A program made the position numbers and the translations under genes. A stretch of DNA of 64,000 bases. Origin: Mycobacterium sp. (GTDB taxonomy: Bacteria > Actinomycetota > Actinomycetes > Mycobacteriales > Mycobacteriaceae). The stretch is from contig JACPVR010000007.1 of the NCBI GenBank assembly GCA_016197405.1, positions 186,001 to 250,000 on the forward strand, read 5' to 3'. Every line of letters starts with the position of its first letter. The first letter of the stretch is position 1. The notes under the pieces were generated by a model, which ran no database searches, had not been told where the DNA came from, and saw only the letters and a list, made by a program, of their open reading frames with translations. Of this stretch, positions 44,381 through 53,762 are shown piece by piece.

Positions 44381-47300
44381 GTGGGGATGCGGCCCGCCGC
44401 GAGGATGCCAAAGCTGACCCGGCGCAGCCGGATTCTGATTGTGATCGCATTGATCGCCGTCCTGTTGCTTCTGGTCGGACCGCGCTTCATAGATGCCTAT
44501 GTCGACTGGCTGTGGTTCGGCGAGCTCGGCTTCCGGTCGGTGTTCACCACGGTGCTGGTGACCCGCCTGGTGGTCTTCCTGGCCGTCGGGCTGGTGGTCG
44601 GCGCGATCGTCTTCATCGGGCTGATGCTGGCCTACCGCAACCGGCCGGTGTTCGTTCCCGCCAACGGTCCCAATGATCCGGTGGCGCGCTACCGCACCAC
44701 GGTGCTGGCCCGGTTGCGGCTCTTCGCCGTCGGCATCCCGGTTGCCATCGGTGTGCTCGCGGGTCTGATCGCGCAGGGTTCGTGGGTGCAGGTGCAGTTG
44801 TTCCTGCACGGCGGCAGCTTCGGCGTCACCGATCCGCAGTTCGGCCTGGACCTGGGTTTCTACGCTTTCGATCTGCCGTTCTACCGGACGGTGTTGACGA
44901 CGCTGTTCGCCGCGGTCTTCTTGGCGTTCCTGGCGAATCTGGTGGGCCACTACATCTTCGGTGGGATCCGGCTCTCGGGCCGCACCGGTGCGGTCAGCCG
45001 CGCCGCCCGCATCCAGCTGGTGGCCTATGTCGGGGTGCTGGTGCTGCTCAAGGCATTTGCCTACTGGCTGGACCGCTACGAGCTGCTGAGCCACACCCGC
45101 GCGGGTAAGCCCTTCACCGGTGCGGGTTACACCGATATCAACGCCGTGCTGCCGGCCAAGATCATCCTGCTGGCGATCGCGGTGATCTGTGCGGCGGCGG
45201 TGTTCTCGGCTCTGGTGTTGCGCGATCTGCGTATCCCGGCGATCGGTCTGACGCTGCTGCTGTTGAGCTCGCTGATCGTCGGTGCCGGCTGGCCTCTGGT
45301 CGTCGAGCAGTTCAGCGTCAAACCCAATGCGGCGCAGAAGGAAAAGGAATACATCAGCCGCAGCATCACGGCCACCAGGCAGGCCTACGGGCTGACAGAT
45401 ACCAGCGTGACCTACCGCGATTACAGCGGGAACACCGCGGCTTCGGCGCAGCAGATCGCCAACGACCGGGCCACGGTGTCCAATATCCGGCTGCTCGACC
45501 CGACCATCGTCGGGCCGGCGTTCACCCAGTTCCAGCAGGGCAAGAACTTCTACAGCTTCCCGGATCAGCTCGCCATCGACCGCTACACCGGCCCGGACGG
45601 CAGTCTGCGCGATTTCGTGGTGGCCGCCCGCGAGCTCAACCCGGACCGGCTCATCGACAACCAGCGTGACTGGATCAACCGGCACACGGTGTACACCCAC
45701 GGCAACGGTTTCATCGCCTCGCCGGCCAACACCGTGCGCGGAATCGCCAACGATCCCAACCAGAACGGCGGTTATCCGGAGTTCCTGGCCAGTGTGGTCG
45801 GCGCCAACGGCACCGTCACCTCGCCCGGTCCCGCGCCGCTGGATCAGCCGCGGATCTACTTCGGTCCGGTCATCGCCTCGGCCGCCGAGGATTACGCGAT
45901 CGTCGGCAACACCGGTACCGACCGGGAGTACGACTACGAGACCAACACCGAGACCAAGAACTACACCTACACCGGATCCGGTGGCGTCCCGGTGGGTAAC
46001 TGGCTGGCCCGGTCGGTGTTCGCAGCGAAGTTCGCCGAGCGGAACTTCCTGTTCTCCAACGTGATCGGCGCGGACAGCAAGATCCTGTTCAACCGTGATC
46101 CGGCGGCCCGGGTCAAGGCCGTCGCGCCGTGGCTGGACGCCGATTCCACCGTCTACCCGGCGATCGTCAACAAGCGCATGGTGTGGATCGTCGACGGTTA
46201 CACCACGCTGGACAACTACCCGTATTCGGAGCTGACGTCGCTGTCCTCGGCCACCGCCGATTCCAACGAGGTCGCCCTGAACCGGTTGATGCCGGAAAAG
46301 GACGTGTCCTACATCCGCAACTCGGTCAAGGCCACCGTCGACGCCTACGACGGCACCGTGACGCTGTATGCGCAAGACGAGGCCGACCCGGTGCTGCAGG
46401 CCTGGATGAAGGTCTTCCCGGGCACGGTGAAACCCAAGAGCGACATCTCACCTGATCTGGCGGCGCACCTGCGTTATCCGGAGGATCTGTTCAAGGTCCA
46501 GCGTGCTCTGCTGGCCAAGTACCACGTCGACGATCCGGTGACGTTCTTCTCGACGTCGGATTTCTGGGATGTCCCGCAGGACCCGAACCCGACGGCGTCG
46601 AGTTATCAGCCGCCTTATTACATCGTGGCCAAAGACATTGCCCAGAACGATAATTCGCCGTCGTTCCAGCTGACCAGCGCGATGAACCGGTTCCGGCGCG
46701 ACTTCCTGGCGGCCTATATCAGTGCCAGTTCCGATCCGGCCACCTACGGCAAGATCACGGTGCTGACCATCCCGACTCAGGTCAACGGTCCCAAGCTGGC
46801 GTTCAACGCCATCAGTACCGATACCGCGGTCAGCCAGGACCTCGGTGTCATCGGACGCGACAACCAGAACCGGGTGCGGTGGGGCAACCTGCTGACATTG
46901 CCGATCGGTCAGGGCGGCCTGCTCTATGTCGCCCCGGTGTACGCCTCGCCCGGGGCCAGCGATGCCGCATCGAGTTACCCGCGCCTGATCCGGGTGGCGA
47001 TGATGTACAACGACAAGGTCGGCTACGGCCCGACGGTGCGTGACGCGCTCGACGGCATCTTCGGCTCCGGCGCGGGTGTGACCGCGACCGGTCCGGCGCC
47101 GACGGGTCCGGTCCCGCCGCCCGGTGCGGCGACTCCGGCCGGCAGCCAGCCGGCGCCCGCGGCGGCCCCGCCGTCGGGGCAGTCGCCAGAGGTTCCGGTG
47201 GCGGTGCCCGCACCGGCACCCGGTGCCGCGGTGCAGTTGTCACCGGCCAAGGCGGCAGCGCTCAGCGATGTGCAGGCTGCTCTGGAGTCTGCGCAGCAGG

Positions 47301-47386
47301 CCCAGCGCACTGGCAATTTCGCCGAATACGGTGAGGCGTTGCAGCGCCTCGACGACGCCATGACCAAGTACTCCGCCACCAAGTAA
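44381..47386 (+). CDS. UPF0182 large membrane protein
   Basis: A 1001-residue UPF0182 (COG1615) protein. The first 310 residues contain about seven hydrophobic helices; the remainder is a large extracytoplasmic domain with [36 protein letters not shown] and [12 protein letters not shown] blocks typical of the family. The tail (from about 905) is a Pro/Ala/Gly-rich linker followed by a short helix. GTG 44381 follows AGGAGTT; an ATG two codons later is possible. The family is conserved in actinobacteria and cyanobacteria without a proven function. Corresponds to Rv3193c and is the last gene of the conserved block. Confidence 0.9.
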   Translation: MGMRPAARMPKLTRRSRILIVIALIAVLLLLVGPRFIDAYVDWLWFGELGFRSVFTTVLVTRLVVFLAVGLVVGAIVFIGLMLAYRNRPVFVPANGPNDPVARYRTTVLARLRLFAVGIPVAIGVLAGLIAQGSWVQVQLFLHGGSFGVTDPQFGLDLGFYAFDLPFYRTVLTTLFAAVFLAFLANLVGHYIFGGIRLSGRTGAVSRAARIQLVAYVGVLVLLKAFAYWLDRYELLSHTRAGKPFTGAGYTDINAVLPAKIILLAIAVICAAAVFSALVLRDLRIPAIGLTLLLLSSLIVGAGWPLVVEQFSVKPNAAQKEKEYISRSITATRQAYGLTDTSVTYRDYSGNTAASAQQIANDRATVSNIRLLDPTIVGPAFTQFQQGKNFYSFPDQLAIDRYTGPDGSLRDFVVAARELNPDRLIDNQRDWINRHTVYTHGNGFIASPANTVRGIANDPNQNGGYPEFLASVVGANGTVTSPGPAPLDQPRIYFGPVIASAAEDYAIVGNTGTDREYDYETNTETKNYTYTGSGGVPVGNWLARSVFAAKFAERNFLFSNVIGADSKILFNRDPAARVKAVAPWLDADSTVYPAIVNKRMVWIVDGYTTLDNYPYSELTSLSSATADSNEVALNRLMPEKDVSYIRNSVKATVDAYDGTVTLYAQDEADPVLQAWMKVFPGTVKPKSDISPDLAAHLRYPEDLFKVQRALLAKYHVDDPVTFFSTSDFWDVPQDPNPTASSYQPPYYIVAKDIAQNDNSPSFQLTSAMNRFRRDFLAAYISASSDPATYGKITVLTIPTQVNGPKLAFNAISTDTAVSQDLGVIGRDNQNRVRWGNLLTLPIGQGGLLYVAPVYASPGASDAASSYPRLIRVAMMYNDKVGYGPTVRDALDGIFGSGAGVTATGPAPTGPVPPPGAATPAGSQPAPAAAPPSGQSPEVPVAVPAPAPGAAVQLSPAKAAALSDVQAALESAQQAQRTGNFAEYGEALQRLDDAMTKYSATK

Positions 47387-47422
47387 CCGGCCCACCACCC
47401 CCTCAGTACCCCCCCTTTCCCC

Positions 47423-47482
47423 GCGAGCGTGCGTGTCGCCGGCCAACACACCGAGGAGAACTCGTAGTCTGCGCACGCTCGC
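47423..47482. repeat. 60-bp palindromic intergenic repeat, copy 1
   Basis: Begins GCGAGCGTGCG and ends CGCACGCTCGC, an 11-bp perfect terminal inverted repeat. It is the same length as the copy at 52455-52514, with 50 of 60 identical bases and the same orientation. It lies between the UPF0182 and SARP genes. Confidence 0.8.
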
Positions 47483-47510
47483 CGGGGTGAGCGAACCCAC
47501 AGTCGATCCA

Positions 47511-47522
47511 TAGAATCACCCC
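47511..47522 (+). promoter_or_regulatory. Leaderless -10 element of the SARP gene
   Basis: TAGAAT at 47511-47516 is followed by six bases and the GTG start codon at 47523. This spacing places the transcription start on the start codon. Confidence 0.6.
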
Positions 47523-50500
47523 GTGCGCTTTCGGCTGCTCGGTCCGTTGCAGGTTCTGCGCACGGTCGACGGCGTCGAGAAGCCGGTGGATATCGGGCCG
47601 CCCAAACAACGGGCCGTGCTGGCCGCGCTGTTGCTGGCCGGCGGTGCGGTGGTGTCGGCGGACCGCCTCGTCGACGCCGTCTGGGGCCAGGACGTGCCCG
47701 GCAGCGCGACCGCCGGCCTGCAGGCCTACATCTCCAACCTGCGTAAGGCTTTACGCGTCGACGGCGCGGTCGCCTCGCCGATCGTCCGGCAGGCACCCGG
47801 CTATTACCTGAGCGCCGACGATGTCGACCTCACCGCCTTCACCAGCCTGTGCGGCACCGCGCGGTCAGCGGTGGCCGCCGCCGACTGGCACGATGCCCTG
47901 GACGCGGCCGATGCTGCGCTGGCGCTACACCAGGGCCCGCTGCTGGAAGACCTCGGCGACCACCCGTGGGTCGCGGCGCCGGCGGCCCGGGTCGCCGAAC
48001 TGCGCGCCGAATGCCTGGAGCACCGGGTGACGGCGCTGCTGGCGCTCGGCCGGGTCAGCGAAGCACTGGCCGATGCGGGTGCCTTGCGTGGGCTGGAACC
48101 GTTGCGCGACCGGGCCTGCTGGCTGCACATGTTGACGCTGTACCGCGCCGGCCGCGGGGCCGAGGCCCTGGAGGTCTATGCCGGTCATGCCGCCCATCTG
48201 GACGCCGAGCTCGGTCTGGATCCCGGGCCGGAACTGCGCGAGCTGCAGACCGCGATCCTGCGGCAGTCGCCGGAACTGGCGGCTTGGCCGCGCCGGCCGG
48301 CCTGGACCGGTGCGCAGGGCGTGCACACCCCCGAGGCCAACGCGGTCGCCGAGACAGGTCCGGACTTCACCGCGGGCAGCTCGCTGGTCGGCCGGGACCG
48401 GGAATCGGCTGTCATGGCAAGGCTGCTCGCCGACGCCGCAGCCGGAGCGAGTCGATGGCTGGTGCTGACCGGCCCGCCCGGTATCGGCAAGACCCGGCTC
48501 GCCGAGGAGGCCGTCACCACCGCGATGGCCGCCGGCGCGCGCACGGTTTGGGTCAACTGCCCCGACGAGCGTGGCACACCGCCGTGGTGGCCCATGCGCC
48601 AACTTGTGCGGTCACTGGATGCCGACGCCGACGAGCTGCTGCAGGTGCCCGCCGACGCCGATCCCGACAGTGCCAGATTCCGGGTCTACGAACGGATCCA
48701 TACACTGCTGCGCGCGCAGGGGCCGCTGACGGTGGTGATCGACGACGCGCAGTGGGCCGATCCCACGTCGGCGAGCTGCCTTGCCTACATCGCCGGCGCC
48801 CTGCGCGATCACCCGGTGGCGGTGATCGTCACGGTCCGCGACGGCGAACACAACCCGGAACTGCAGCGCCTGCTGGGCACCGTCGCACGAGGAGAAGGCA
48901 ACCGGCACATCGAAGTTCCGGCGTTGAGCCCTGACGACGTCGCGGTGCTGGCCAATATGCTCACCGACGATCCGGCCGACGGGGTCAGCGCCGCCGAGGC
49001 GGCGATCCTGGCCGACCGCACCGGCGGCAACCCGTTCTTCGTCTCCGAGTACGCCCGCCTGCCGCGTGCCGAACGTGCCGCCGGCGATATCCCGTCGGCG
49101 ATCAGATCGGTGCTCGACCGTCGGCTCGCCGGACTCGATCCCGCCGTCGTGCAGGTGCTGCGCGCGGCGGCGGTGATCGGTGACGCCGTCGACGGTCCCG
49201 CCGTGACGGCGCTGGCCGCCACCACCGGCCTCGATCTGGACACCGTCGCCGATCATCTCGATGACGCCGCCGACGAACGCATCCTCGTTTCCGCCCACGA
49301 CAGCGCCGGATACGAATTCGCACACGGCCTGCTGCGCGAGCATCTGCTGGCGACCATGCCTGCGCTGCGCCGCCAGCGGTTACACGCCAAGGTGGCGGAG
49401 GTCTTGGCCCACAACGCTTCTGACGATGCAGTGAGCCGCCGTGCGCAGCATCTGATCGCCGCCGGCCCACTGGTGGAACCGGCTGTCGTCGTCGAGGCCT
49501 GCCGCGCAGCGGCCCAGCAGGCGACCGAGCAGTGGAGCTCGGATACCGCCGCCAACTGGTGGCAGGCCGCGCTGCAGGCCTACGACCTGATGCCGACGCC
49601 ACAACGCGATGATGCCGAGCGCGACGGGCTCACGGTGGCGATGCTGGAGGCGCTGGGCCGGGCCGGGCGCGGCCAGACCGTCCTCGACACGGCATCCAGC
49701 GGATTGACCGAGGCCCTCGACGCCGGGCGGGCCGCCACCGCGGGCCGGGTGGCCGGGGCGCTCTTGCGGGTCAGCGGCGGGTGGCCGTGGCTCGCCCCGG
49801 GTGCGGACCCCACCGAACTGCTGGCGGTGCTGGATCGGGCGGCGCAGCTCACCGACGGCGACCTGGCCGCCGGCGCCAGGGTCCGTGCCGCACTGGCAGT
49901 CGGTCACTGTTACAACCCGGATCCCGCGGTGGCCACCGGTCATCTGGGCGCAGCCACCGAGATGGCAACCGCGACCGGCGATTCCGACGTGATGGCCGAT
50001 GCGTTGCTGGGGCATCTGATCACCTACTCCGGGGTGGCTCCGCGCAGTGCCGACTCGCTGGATTGGGCCGAGGAGTTGATAGCGCTGCGGCACAGCAGAA
50101 GTCGTGAAGACGAGGTGATCGCACATTCGGTGGCGACCATGGCTGCGATGAACCTTGCCGATGTCGACGGCGCGCAGCGGCATCTGCGTGCCGGTATCGA
50201 GGGCAGTGAACGGCTGCGGCTGCCGGTGCTGCGGGCCCAGCTGCGCTGGATGGAGGCGGTGCTGGCGGTGTGGCGTGGCGACTTCGCCGAGGCACAGCGG
50301 CACCACACCATCGCCGCGCAGGTGCATGAACAGACCGAGCTCTACGAGGCCGGCAGCGGTCTGATCGCGGCTACTGCGCTGCTGCGTGAAACCGGTGAAA
50401 CCATCGACGAGGCATCGCTTTTCGGCCCCGATCATGTCGGCGGGGGAGCGGGCATGGTGGGTGTGGCGCGGGCGGCGTTGCTGACGGTGCGTTCCGACCC

Positions 50501-50954
50501 GGTGGCCCGCGCCGAGGCCGCGGAGATGTTGTCCGCTCCGGGCAGCGCCAACCATGTGTGGACCAGCCTGGGTTTTGCGACGCTGCAGGCGCATCTGTGC
50601 GCCGATCACGGGCTCGTCGAGTTCGCGCCGGCATTGTTGGAGACACTGCAACCGTATCTGGACCGGATCGCGGTCATCGGTCAGGTCGGCGTCGTCGGGC
50701 CGGTGGCGCTGGGTAGCGCCCGGTTGTACGCCGTCCTCGGCGACGACGCGGCCGCCCGGCGTCATATCGGGTTGGCCGAGGACATCGCACGACGCACCGG
50801 CGGGGCGCCCACCCTGCTGCGGTGCCGGCTGTTGGCGTGCGAGTTGGATCACGCCGCCGGCCTCGACATGACCGGCCGGGCTGCGCAGATCGCCGCGGAA
50901 GCGGACGCTGCCGGGATGGCGGGTGTTGCGGCGGCCGCGCGCCGGCTCGGCTAG
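47523..50954 (+). CDS. AfsR/SARP-type transcriptional activator with ATPase domain
   Basis: An 1143-residue regulator. An OmpR-like DNA-binding domain (residues 1-95, FRLLGPLQVL, LLLAGGAVVSADRLVDAVWG, APGYYL) is followed by a bacterial transcriptional activation domain (about 100-250), a P-loop ATPase (GPPGIGKT 317-324; Walker B VVIDDAQWAD) and a long helical TPR-like C-terminal region without a LuxR-type HTH. SARPs bind direct repeats upstream of target promoters. The next gene, an FAD oxidase 101 bp away in the same direction, has such boxes in front of it and is the obvious target. The start is leaderless GTG. There is no counterpart here in my memory of M. tuberculosis. Confidence 0.9.
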   Translation: MRFRLLGPLQVLRTVDGVEKPVDIGPPKQRAVLAALLLAGGAVVSADRLVDAVWGQDVPGSATAGLQAYISNLRKALRVDGAVASPIVRQAPGYYLSADDVDLTAFTSLCGTARSAVAAADWHDALDAADAALALHQGPLLEDLGDHPWVAAPAARVAELRAECLEHRVTALLALGRVSEALADAGALRGLEPLRDRACWLHMLTLYRAGRGAEALEVYAGHAAHLDAELGLDPGPELRELQTAILRQSPELAAWPRRPAWTGAQGVHTPEANAVAETGPDFTAGSSLVGRDRESAVMARLLADAAAGASRWLVLTGPPGIGKTRLAEEAVTTAMAAGARTVWVNCPDERGTPPWWPMRQLVRSLDADADELLQVPADADPDSARFRVYERIHTLLRAQGPLTVVIDDAQWADPTSASCLAYIAGALRDHPVAVIVTVRDGEHNPELQRLLGTVARGEGNRHIEVPALSPDDVAVLANMLTDDPADGVSAAEAAILADRTGGNPFFVSEYARLPRAERAAGDIPSAIRSVLDRRLAGLDPAVVQVLRAAAVIGDAVDGPAVTALAATTGLDLDTVADHLDDAADERILVSAHDSAGYEFAHGLLREHLLATMPALRRQRLHAKVAEVLAHNASDDAVSRRAQHLIAAGPLVEPAVVVEACRAAAQQATEQWSSDTAANWWQAALQAYDLMPTPQRDDAERDGLTVAMLEALGRAGRGQTVLDTASSGLTEALDAGRAATAGRVAGALLRVSGGWPWLAPGADPTELLAVLDRAAQLTDGDLAAGARVRAALAVGHCYNPDPAVATGHLGAATEMATATGDSDVMADALLGHLITYSGVAPRSADSLDWAEELIALRHSRSREDEVIAHSVATMAAMNLADVDGAQRHLRAGIEGSERLRLPVLRAQLRWMEAVLAVWRGDFAEAQRHHTIAAQVHEQTELYEAGSGLIAATALLRETGETIDEASLFGPDHVGGGAGMVGVARAALLTVRSDPVARAEAAEMLSAPGSANHVWTSLGFATLQAHLCADHGLVEFAPALLETLQPYLDRIAVIGQVGVVGPVALGSARLYAVLGDDAAARRHIGLAEDIARRTGGAPTLLRCRLLACELDHAAGLDMTGRAAQIAAEADAAGMAGVAAAARRLG

Positions 50955-50959
50955 CAACG

Positions 50960-51001
50960 CTTGGAGTTTTCTTGGTGTCCGCGCGCCAAGCGTCCGCCAA
51001 G
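50960..51001 (+). promoter_or_regulatory. CTTGG/CCAAG box array upstream of the FAD oxidase gene
   Basis: Four five-base boxes: CTTGG at 50960-50964 and 50971-50975 (11-bp period), CCAAG at 50986-50990 and 50997-51001 (11-bp period, inside CGCCAAG direct repeats). The two pairs face each other. SARP proteins bind heptamer repeats with an 11-bp period. Confidence 0.6.
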
Positions 51002-51055
51002 GGCGCGCACGCACAGTTGGCACAACCGAAAACCCTGTGAACCTGGAGAGATCGC

Positions 51056-52435
51056 ATGACCATCGCCCCTGCCGACGACACGACCACTGTGGACGCTCTG
51101 CGCGCTCGCGTCGCCGGAACCGTCGCACTGCCCGGTGACCCGGACTACCAGCGCATCACCCCGTGGAATGTGGCCGTTCCGGTGAACCCGCGGGCCGTCG
51201 TGTTCGCCACCTCGGCAACCGATGTCGCCGAGACGGTGCGCTTCGCCGCGCAGGCCGGCGTGACCGTCGCCGTGCAGGCCACCGGGCACGGTGCGCTGCC
51301 GGTCGAGCCCGACAGCATCCTGGTGCACACCGGTGCGATGAACAGCTGCCACGTCGACGCGCTCAACCGCACGGCCCGCGTCGGTGCGGGCACCACCTGG
51401 CAGCAGGTGCTCGACGCCGCGACCCCGTTCGGCCTGGCACCGTTGTGCGGTTCCGCGCCGGGTGTCGGTGTGGTGGGCTTCCTGACCGGTGGCGGTATCG
51501 GCCCGCTGGTGCGCACCGCGGGATTGTCCAGCGATCACATTCGCGCGTTCGAGCTGGTGACCGGTGCGGGAGAGATCCTGGCGGTCACCCCCGAGTCGCA
51601 CAGTGACCTGTTCTGGGGTCTGCGGGGCAGCAAGGCCACCCTGGGCATCGTCACCGCCGTCGAGTTCGACCTGCTACCGATTTCCGAATTCTACGGTGGG
51701 GCATTGTATTTCGACGGCACCGACGCCGCCGCGGTGCTGCACGCCTGGCAGCGTTGGGGTGCGACGCTGCCCGAGGCCGTGAGCACGTCGATCGCGTTCC
51801 TGCAGCTGCCCGAGATGCCTGATGTGCCACCGCCGTTGGCGGGCCGGTTCACCGTGGCCGTGCGCTATGCGGCGGTCGGGGATCTGGGGGAGGGGCAGCG
51901 GCTGCTAGAGCCCATGCGGGCGGTGGCGCAACCGCTGCTCGACGCCGTCAACGTGCTGCCGTATGCGGCGATCGGTGCCGTGCACGCCGATCCGCCCAAC
52001 CCGATGCCGGTCTACGAGAACCACGCGCTGCTCAGTGAGCTGACCCCTGAGGCCGTGGACGCGCTGCTGGCAGCGGCGGGCCCGCAGGCCGGTTCACCGC
52101 AGGTGATCGTCGAACTGCGGATGCTCGGCGGCGCCATGGCTCGCCCGCCCCGGCACCGTAGCGCGTTCTGCCACCGCGACGCCGCGTTCACGCTCACCAC
52201 GATCGGTGTGCCCATGCCGGAGCTGGCGGTGCCCGAACACTCCGCCACCGTGGTGGCGGCGATGGCGCCGTGGTCGACCGGGGGACAGTTCCCCAACTTC
52301 GCGCCCGGCGCGGATTTGGCCCGGCTGACCCGCTGCTACGACGAGGACACCCTGTACTGGCTGGCCGCGCTTGGCGAACGCTACGACCCGGCCGGCGTCC
52401 TGCGGGTGGGTCAGGTGGCCCGCTACCCGCTCTAG
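51056..52435 (+). CDS. FAD-binding (PCMH/BBE-type) oxidoreductase
   Basis: A 459-residue flavoprotein oxidase of the berberine-bridge or hexose-oxidase type. The first half is a PCMH FAD domain in which VQATGHGALP supplies the His that usually carries covalent FAD. The second attachment site, normally a Cys near GxCPxVG, reads LCGSAPGVGVVGF with no Cys at that place, so a single covalent bond is expected. The C-terminal BBE motif is YWLAALGERYDPAGVLRVGQ. No signal peptide is seen, so it is cytoplasmic. ATG 51056 follows GGAGAG. It is placed behind the SARP regulator; the substrate is unknown. Confidence 0.88.
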   Translation: MTIAPADDTTTVDALRARVAGTVALPGDPDYQRITPWNVAVPVNPRAVVFATSATDVAETVRFAAQAGVTVAVQATGHGALPVEPDSILVHTGAMNSCHVDALNRTARVGAGTTWQQVLDAATPFGLAPLCGSAPGVGVVGFLTGGGIGPLVRTAGLSSDHIRAFELVTGAGEILAVTPESHSDLFWGLRGSKATLGIVTAVEFDLLPISEFYGGALYFDGTDAAAVLHAWQRWGATLPEAVSTSIAFLQLPEMPDVPPPLAGRFTVAVRYAAVGDLGEGQRLLEPMRAVAQPLLDAVNVLPYAAIGAVHADPPNPMPVYENHALLSELTPEAVDALLAAAGPQAGSPQVIVELRMLGGAMARPPRHRSAFCHRDAAFTLTTIGVPMPELAVPEHSATVVAAMAPWSTGGQFPNFAPGADLARLTRCYDEDTLYWLAALGERYDPAGVLRVGQVARYPL

Positions 52436-52454
52436 CCCTTCCAATCTCCTCCCC

Positions 52455-52514
52455 GCGAGCGTGCGTGTCCCCGGCCGACGCACCGCGTAAATCCCGTAGA
52501 TTGCGCACGCTCGC
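52455..52514. repeat. 60-bp palindromic intergenic repeat, copy 2
   Basis: Same terminal 11-bp inverted repeat as copy 1 (GCGAGCGTGCG at 52455-52465, CGCACGCTCGC at 52504-52514). It lies 20 bp after the FAD oxidase stop and 71 bp before tRNA-fMet. The differences from copy 1 are concentrated in the middle. Confidence 0.8.
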
Positions 52515-52585
52515 AGGGAGAAATATCGTCCTGACCACCCGATTTGGAGCCTCGAGCCGCCACCAGTAACCTTGTGTTTACCCGT

Positions 52586-52659
52586 CGCGGGGTGGAGCAG
52601 CTCGGTAGCTCGCTGGGCTCATAACCCAGAGGTCGCAGGTTCGAATCCTGTCCCCGCTA
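52586..52659 (+). tRNA. tRNA-fMet (initiator, anticodon CAT)
   Basis: A 74-nt cloverleaf starts CGCGGGGTGGAGCAG. The D loop is AGCTCGGTAGCT, the anticodon stem-loop CTGGGCTCATAACCCAG has anticodon CAT and the three G-C pairs of initiators, and the T arm is GCAGGTTCGAATCCTGT. Base 1 (C) faces U72, so the acceptor end is unpaired, another initiator mark. CCA is not encoded; CTA follows the discriminator A. Confidence 0.95.
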
Positions 52660-52669
52660 CTAAGAGGAA

Positions 52670-52702
52670 ACGGCCCTCGGAGATTACTCCGGGGGCCGTT
52701 TT
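52670..52702 (+). terminator. Intrinsic terminator after tRNA-fMet
   Basis: ACGGCCC (52670-52676) pairs with GGGCCGT (52693-52699), with further pairing of CGGAG with CTCCG inside, followed by TTTT. It lies ten bases after the tRNA. Confidence 0.85.
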
Positions 52703-52796
52703 CGTCGGCTTTGTGAACGGGTTTGCGATCGAATCCGTGACCGGTCCAGACGCAGTTGGTGGGCTTCACCGAGCGTCTCCAGCTGGCTGCGTGACT

Positions 52797-53633
52797 ATGG
52801 TTGCCGGCGTGGGCGGAAACAACCTGGGGGAGTATCTGCGGGCGCGGCGAGCACAGCTGCAGCCCGAGCATGTCGGGCTGCACGCCAACGCGCGGCGGCG
52901 GGTAAAGGGGCTGCGCCGGGAAGAGGTTGCCATGCTTGCCGGGATCAGTGCCGAGTACTACCTACGACTCGAACAGGGCCGTGACCTGCACCCCAGTGAC
53001 CAGGTCCTCGACAGCCTCGCCCGCGCGCTGCATCTCGACTCCGATGCAACCGCTTATTTGCACACTATCGCCAAACCGAGAACTGTCCCGACGCGACGAT
53101 CCCGTCCGGAAACCGTCAGCCCGCACATTGTGTCGCTGATCGACGGATGGCCGCACACCGCTGCTTACGTCCAAGGCCACAGCTTCACAGTGCTGGCCTC
53201 CAATAGGCTCGCTGCGGCGTTGTCACCGCACTTCGCCAAGGGCGCCAACCCATTCCGGGCAGCATTCCTGTCACCAGACATGCGGGTGCTCTATCGAGAT
53301 TGGGAGGCGATGACGGCCAAAGCGGTCCCTTTCCTGCGTTCGGTGGTGGCCGGTCACGAGGACGATCCTCGCGTGACCGAGCTTGTCGGGGAACTGAGTA
53401 TTCGTAGCGAGCGGTTTCGCACCCTGTGGGCCAAACATGACGTCAAGGTCCGCGACGAGGGCGTGACACAGCTCGATCATCCGCAGGTGGGCCCCATTGA
53501 TCTGCGTTTTCAAAAGTTCGTGCTGCCCGAGTCCGAACACTTGCTGGTGACTTACCACGCCGAGCCCGGCGGCCCCTCTGACGCCGCCTTCCGCATGCTT
53601 GCTGCGTTCGCCGGCGACCCCGACGCTCCCTAG
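52797..53633 (+). CDS. XRE-family regulator with MmyB-like ligand-binding domain
   Basis: A 278-residue regulator. The N-terminal HTH (LGEYLRARRAQLQP, KGLRREEVAMLAGISAEYY, LEQGRD) is followed by the MmyB-like PAS-type domain (PHIVSLIDGWPHTAAYVQ, FTVLASNRLAAALSPHF, LRFQKFVLPESEHLLVTYHAEPG). Actinobacteria use many such proteins to control a neighbouring oxidoreductase, here the extended SDR 129 bp downstream in the same direction. Starts at GTG 52791 or GTG 52809 are also possible. It is the first gene of the accessory region after the tRNA. Confidence 0.85.
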   Translation: MVAGVGGNNLGEYLRARRAQLQPEHVGLHANARRRVKGLRREEVAMLAGISAEYYLRLEQGRDLHPSDQVLDSLARALHLDSDATAYLHTIAKPRTVPTRRSRPETVSPHIVSLIDGWPHTAAYVQGHSFTVLASNRLAAALSPHFAKGANPFRAAFLSPDMRVLYRDWEAMTAKAVPFLRSVVAGHEDDPRVTELVGELSIRSERFRTLWAKHDVKVRDEGVTQLDHPQVGPIDLRFQKFVLPESEHLLVTYHAEPGGPSDAAFRMLAAFAGDPDAP

Positions 53634-53762
53634 CCGACTCCACCGACGACGAGCTGCCTAGCGCTGGTACGGCCCTGTCCCTGCCAGTACCAGTACCAGG
53701 ACGGCCTGGCGCCGGCGATCAAGCACCGGAACCATGGATTGCCAAGGGAAGGCAATGATTCC

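Noticed and set aside
44345..46375. A 676-codon open frame on the minus strand opposite the UPF0182 gene
   Set aside because: It is rich in Arg, Gly, Val, His and Asp with no domain pattern, typical of antisense frames in high-GC genes; the plus-strand protein has clear family features.
49380..51128. A 582-codon minus-strand frame opposite the SARP gene
   Set aside because: Low-complexity composition and no recognisable motif; the sense SARP protein explains the sequence.
47423..52514. The two 60-bp repeats as ends of a composite transposon
   Set aside because: No transposase lies between or beside them and no target-site duplication is visible; I keep only the repeat call.
52586..52659. 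tRNA-fMet as an attachment site of a genomic island
   Set aside because: No integrase gene and no second copy of the tRNA 3' end were found in the window, so an att site cannot be supported.
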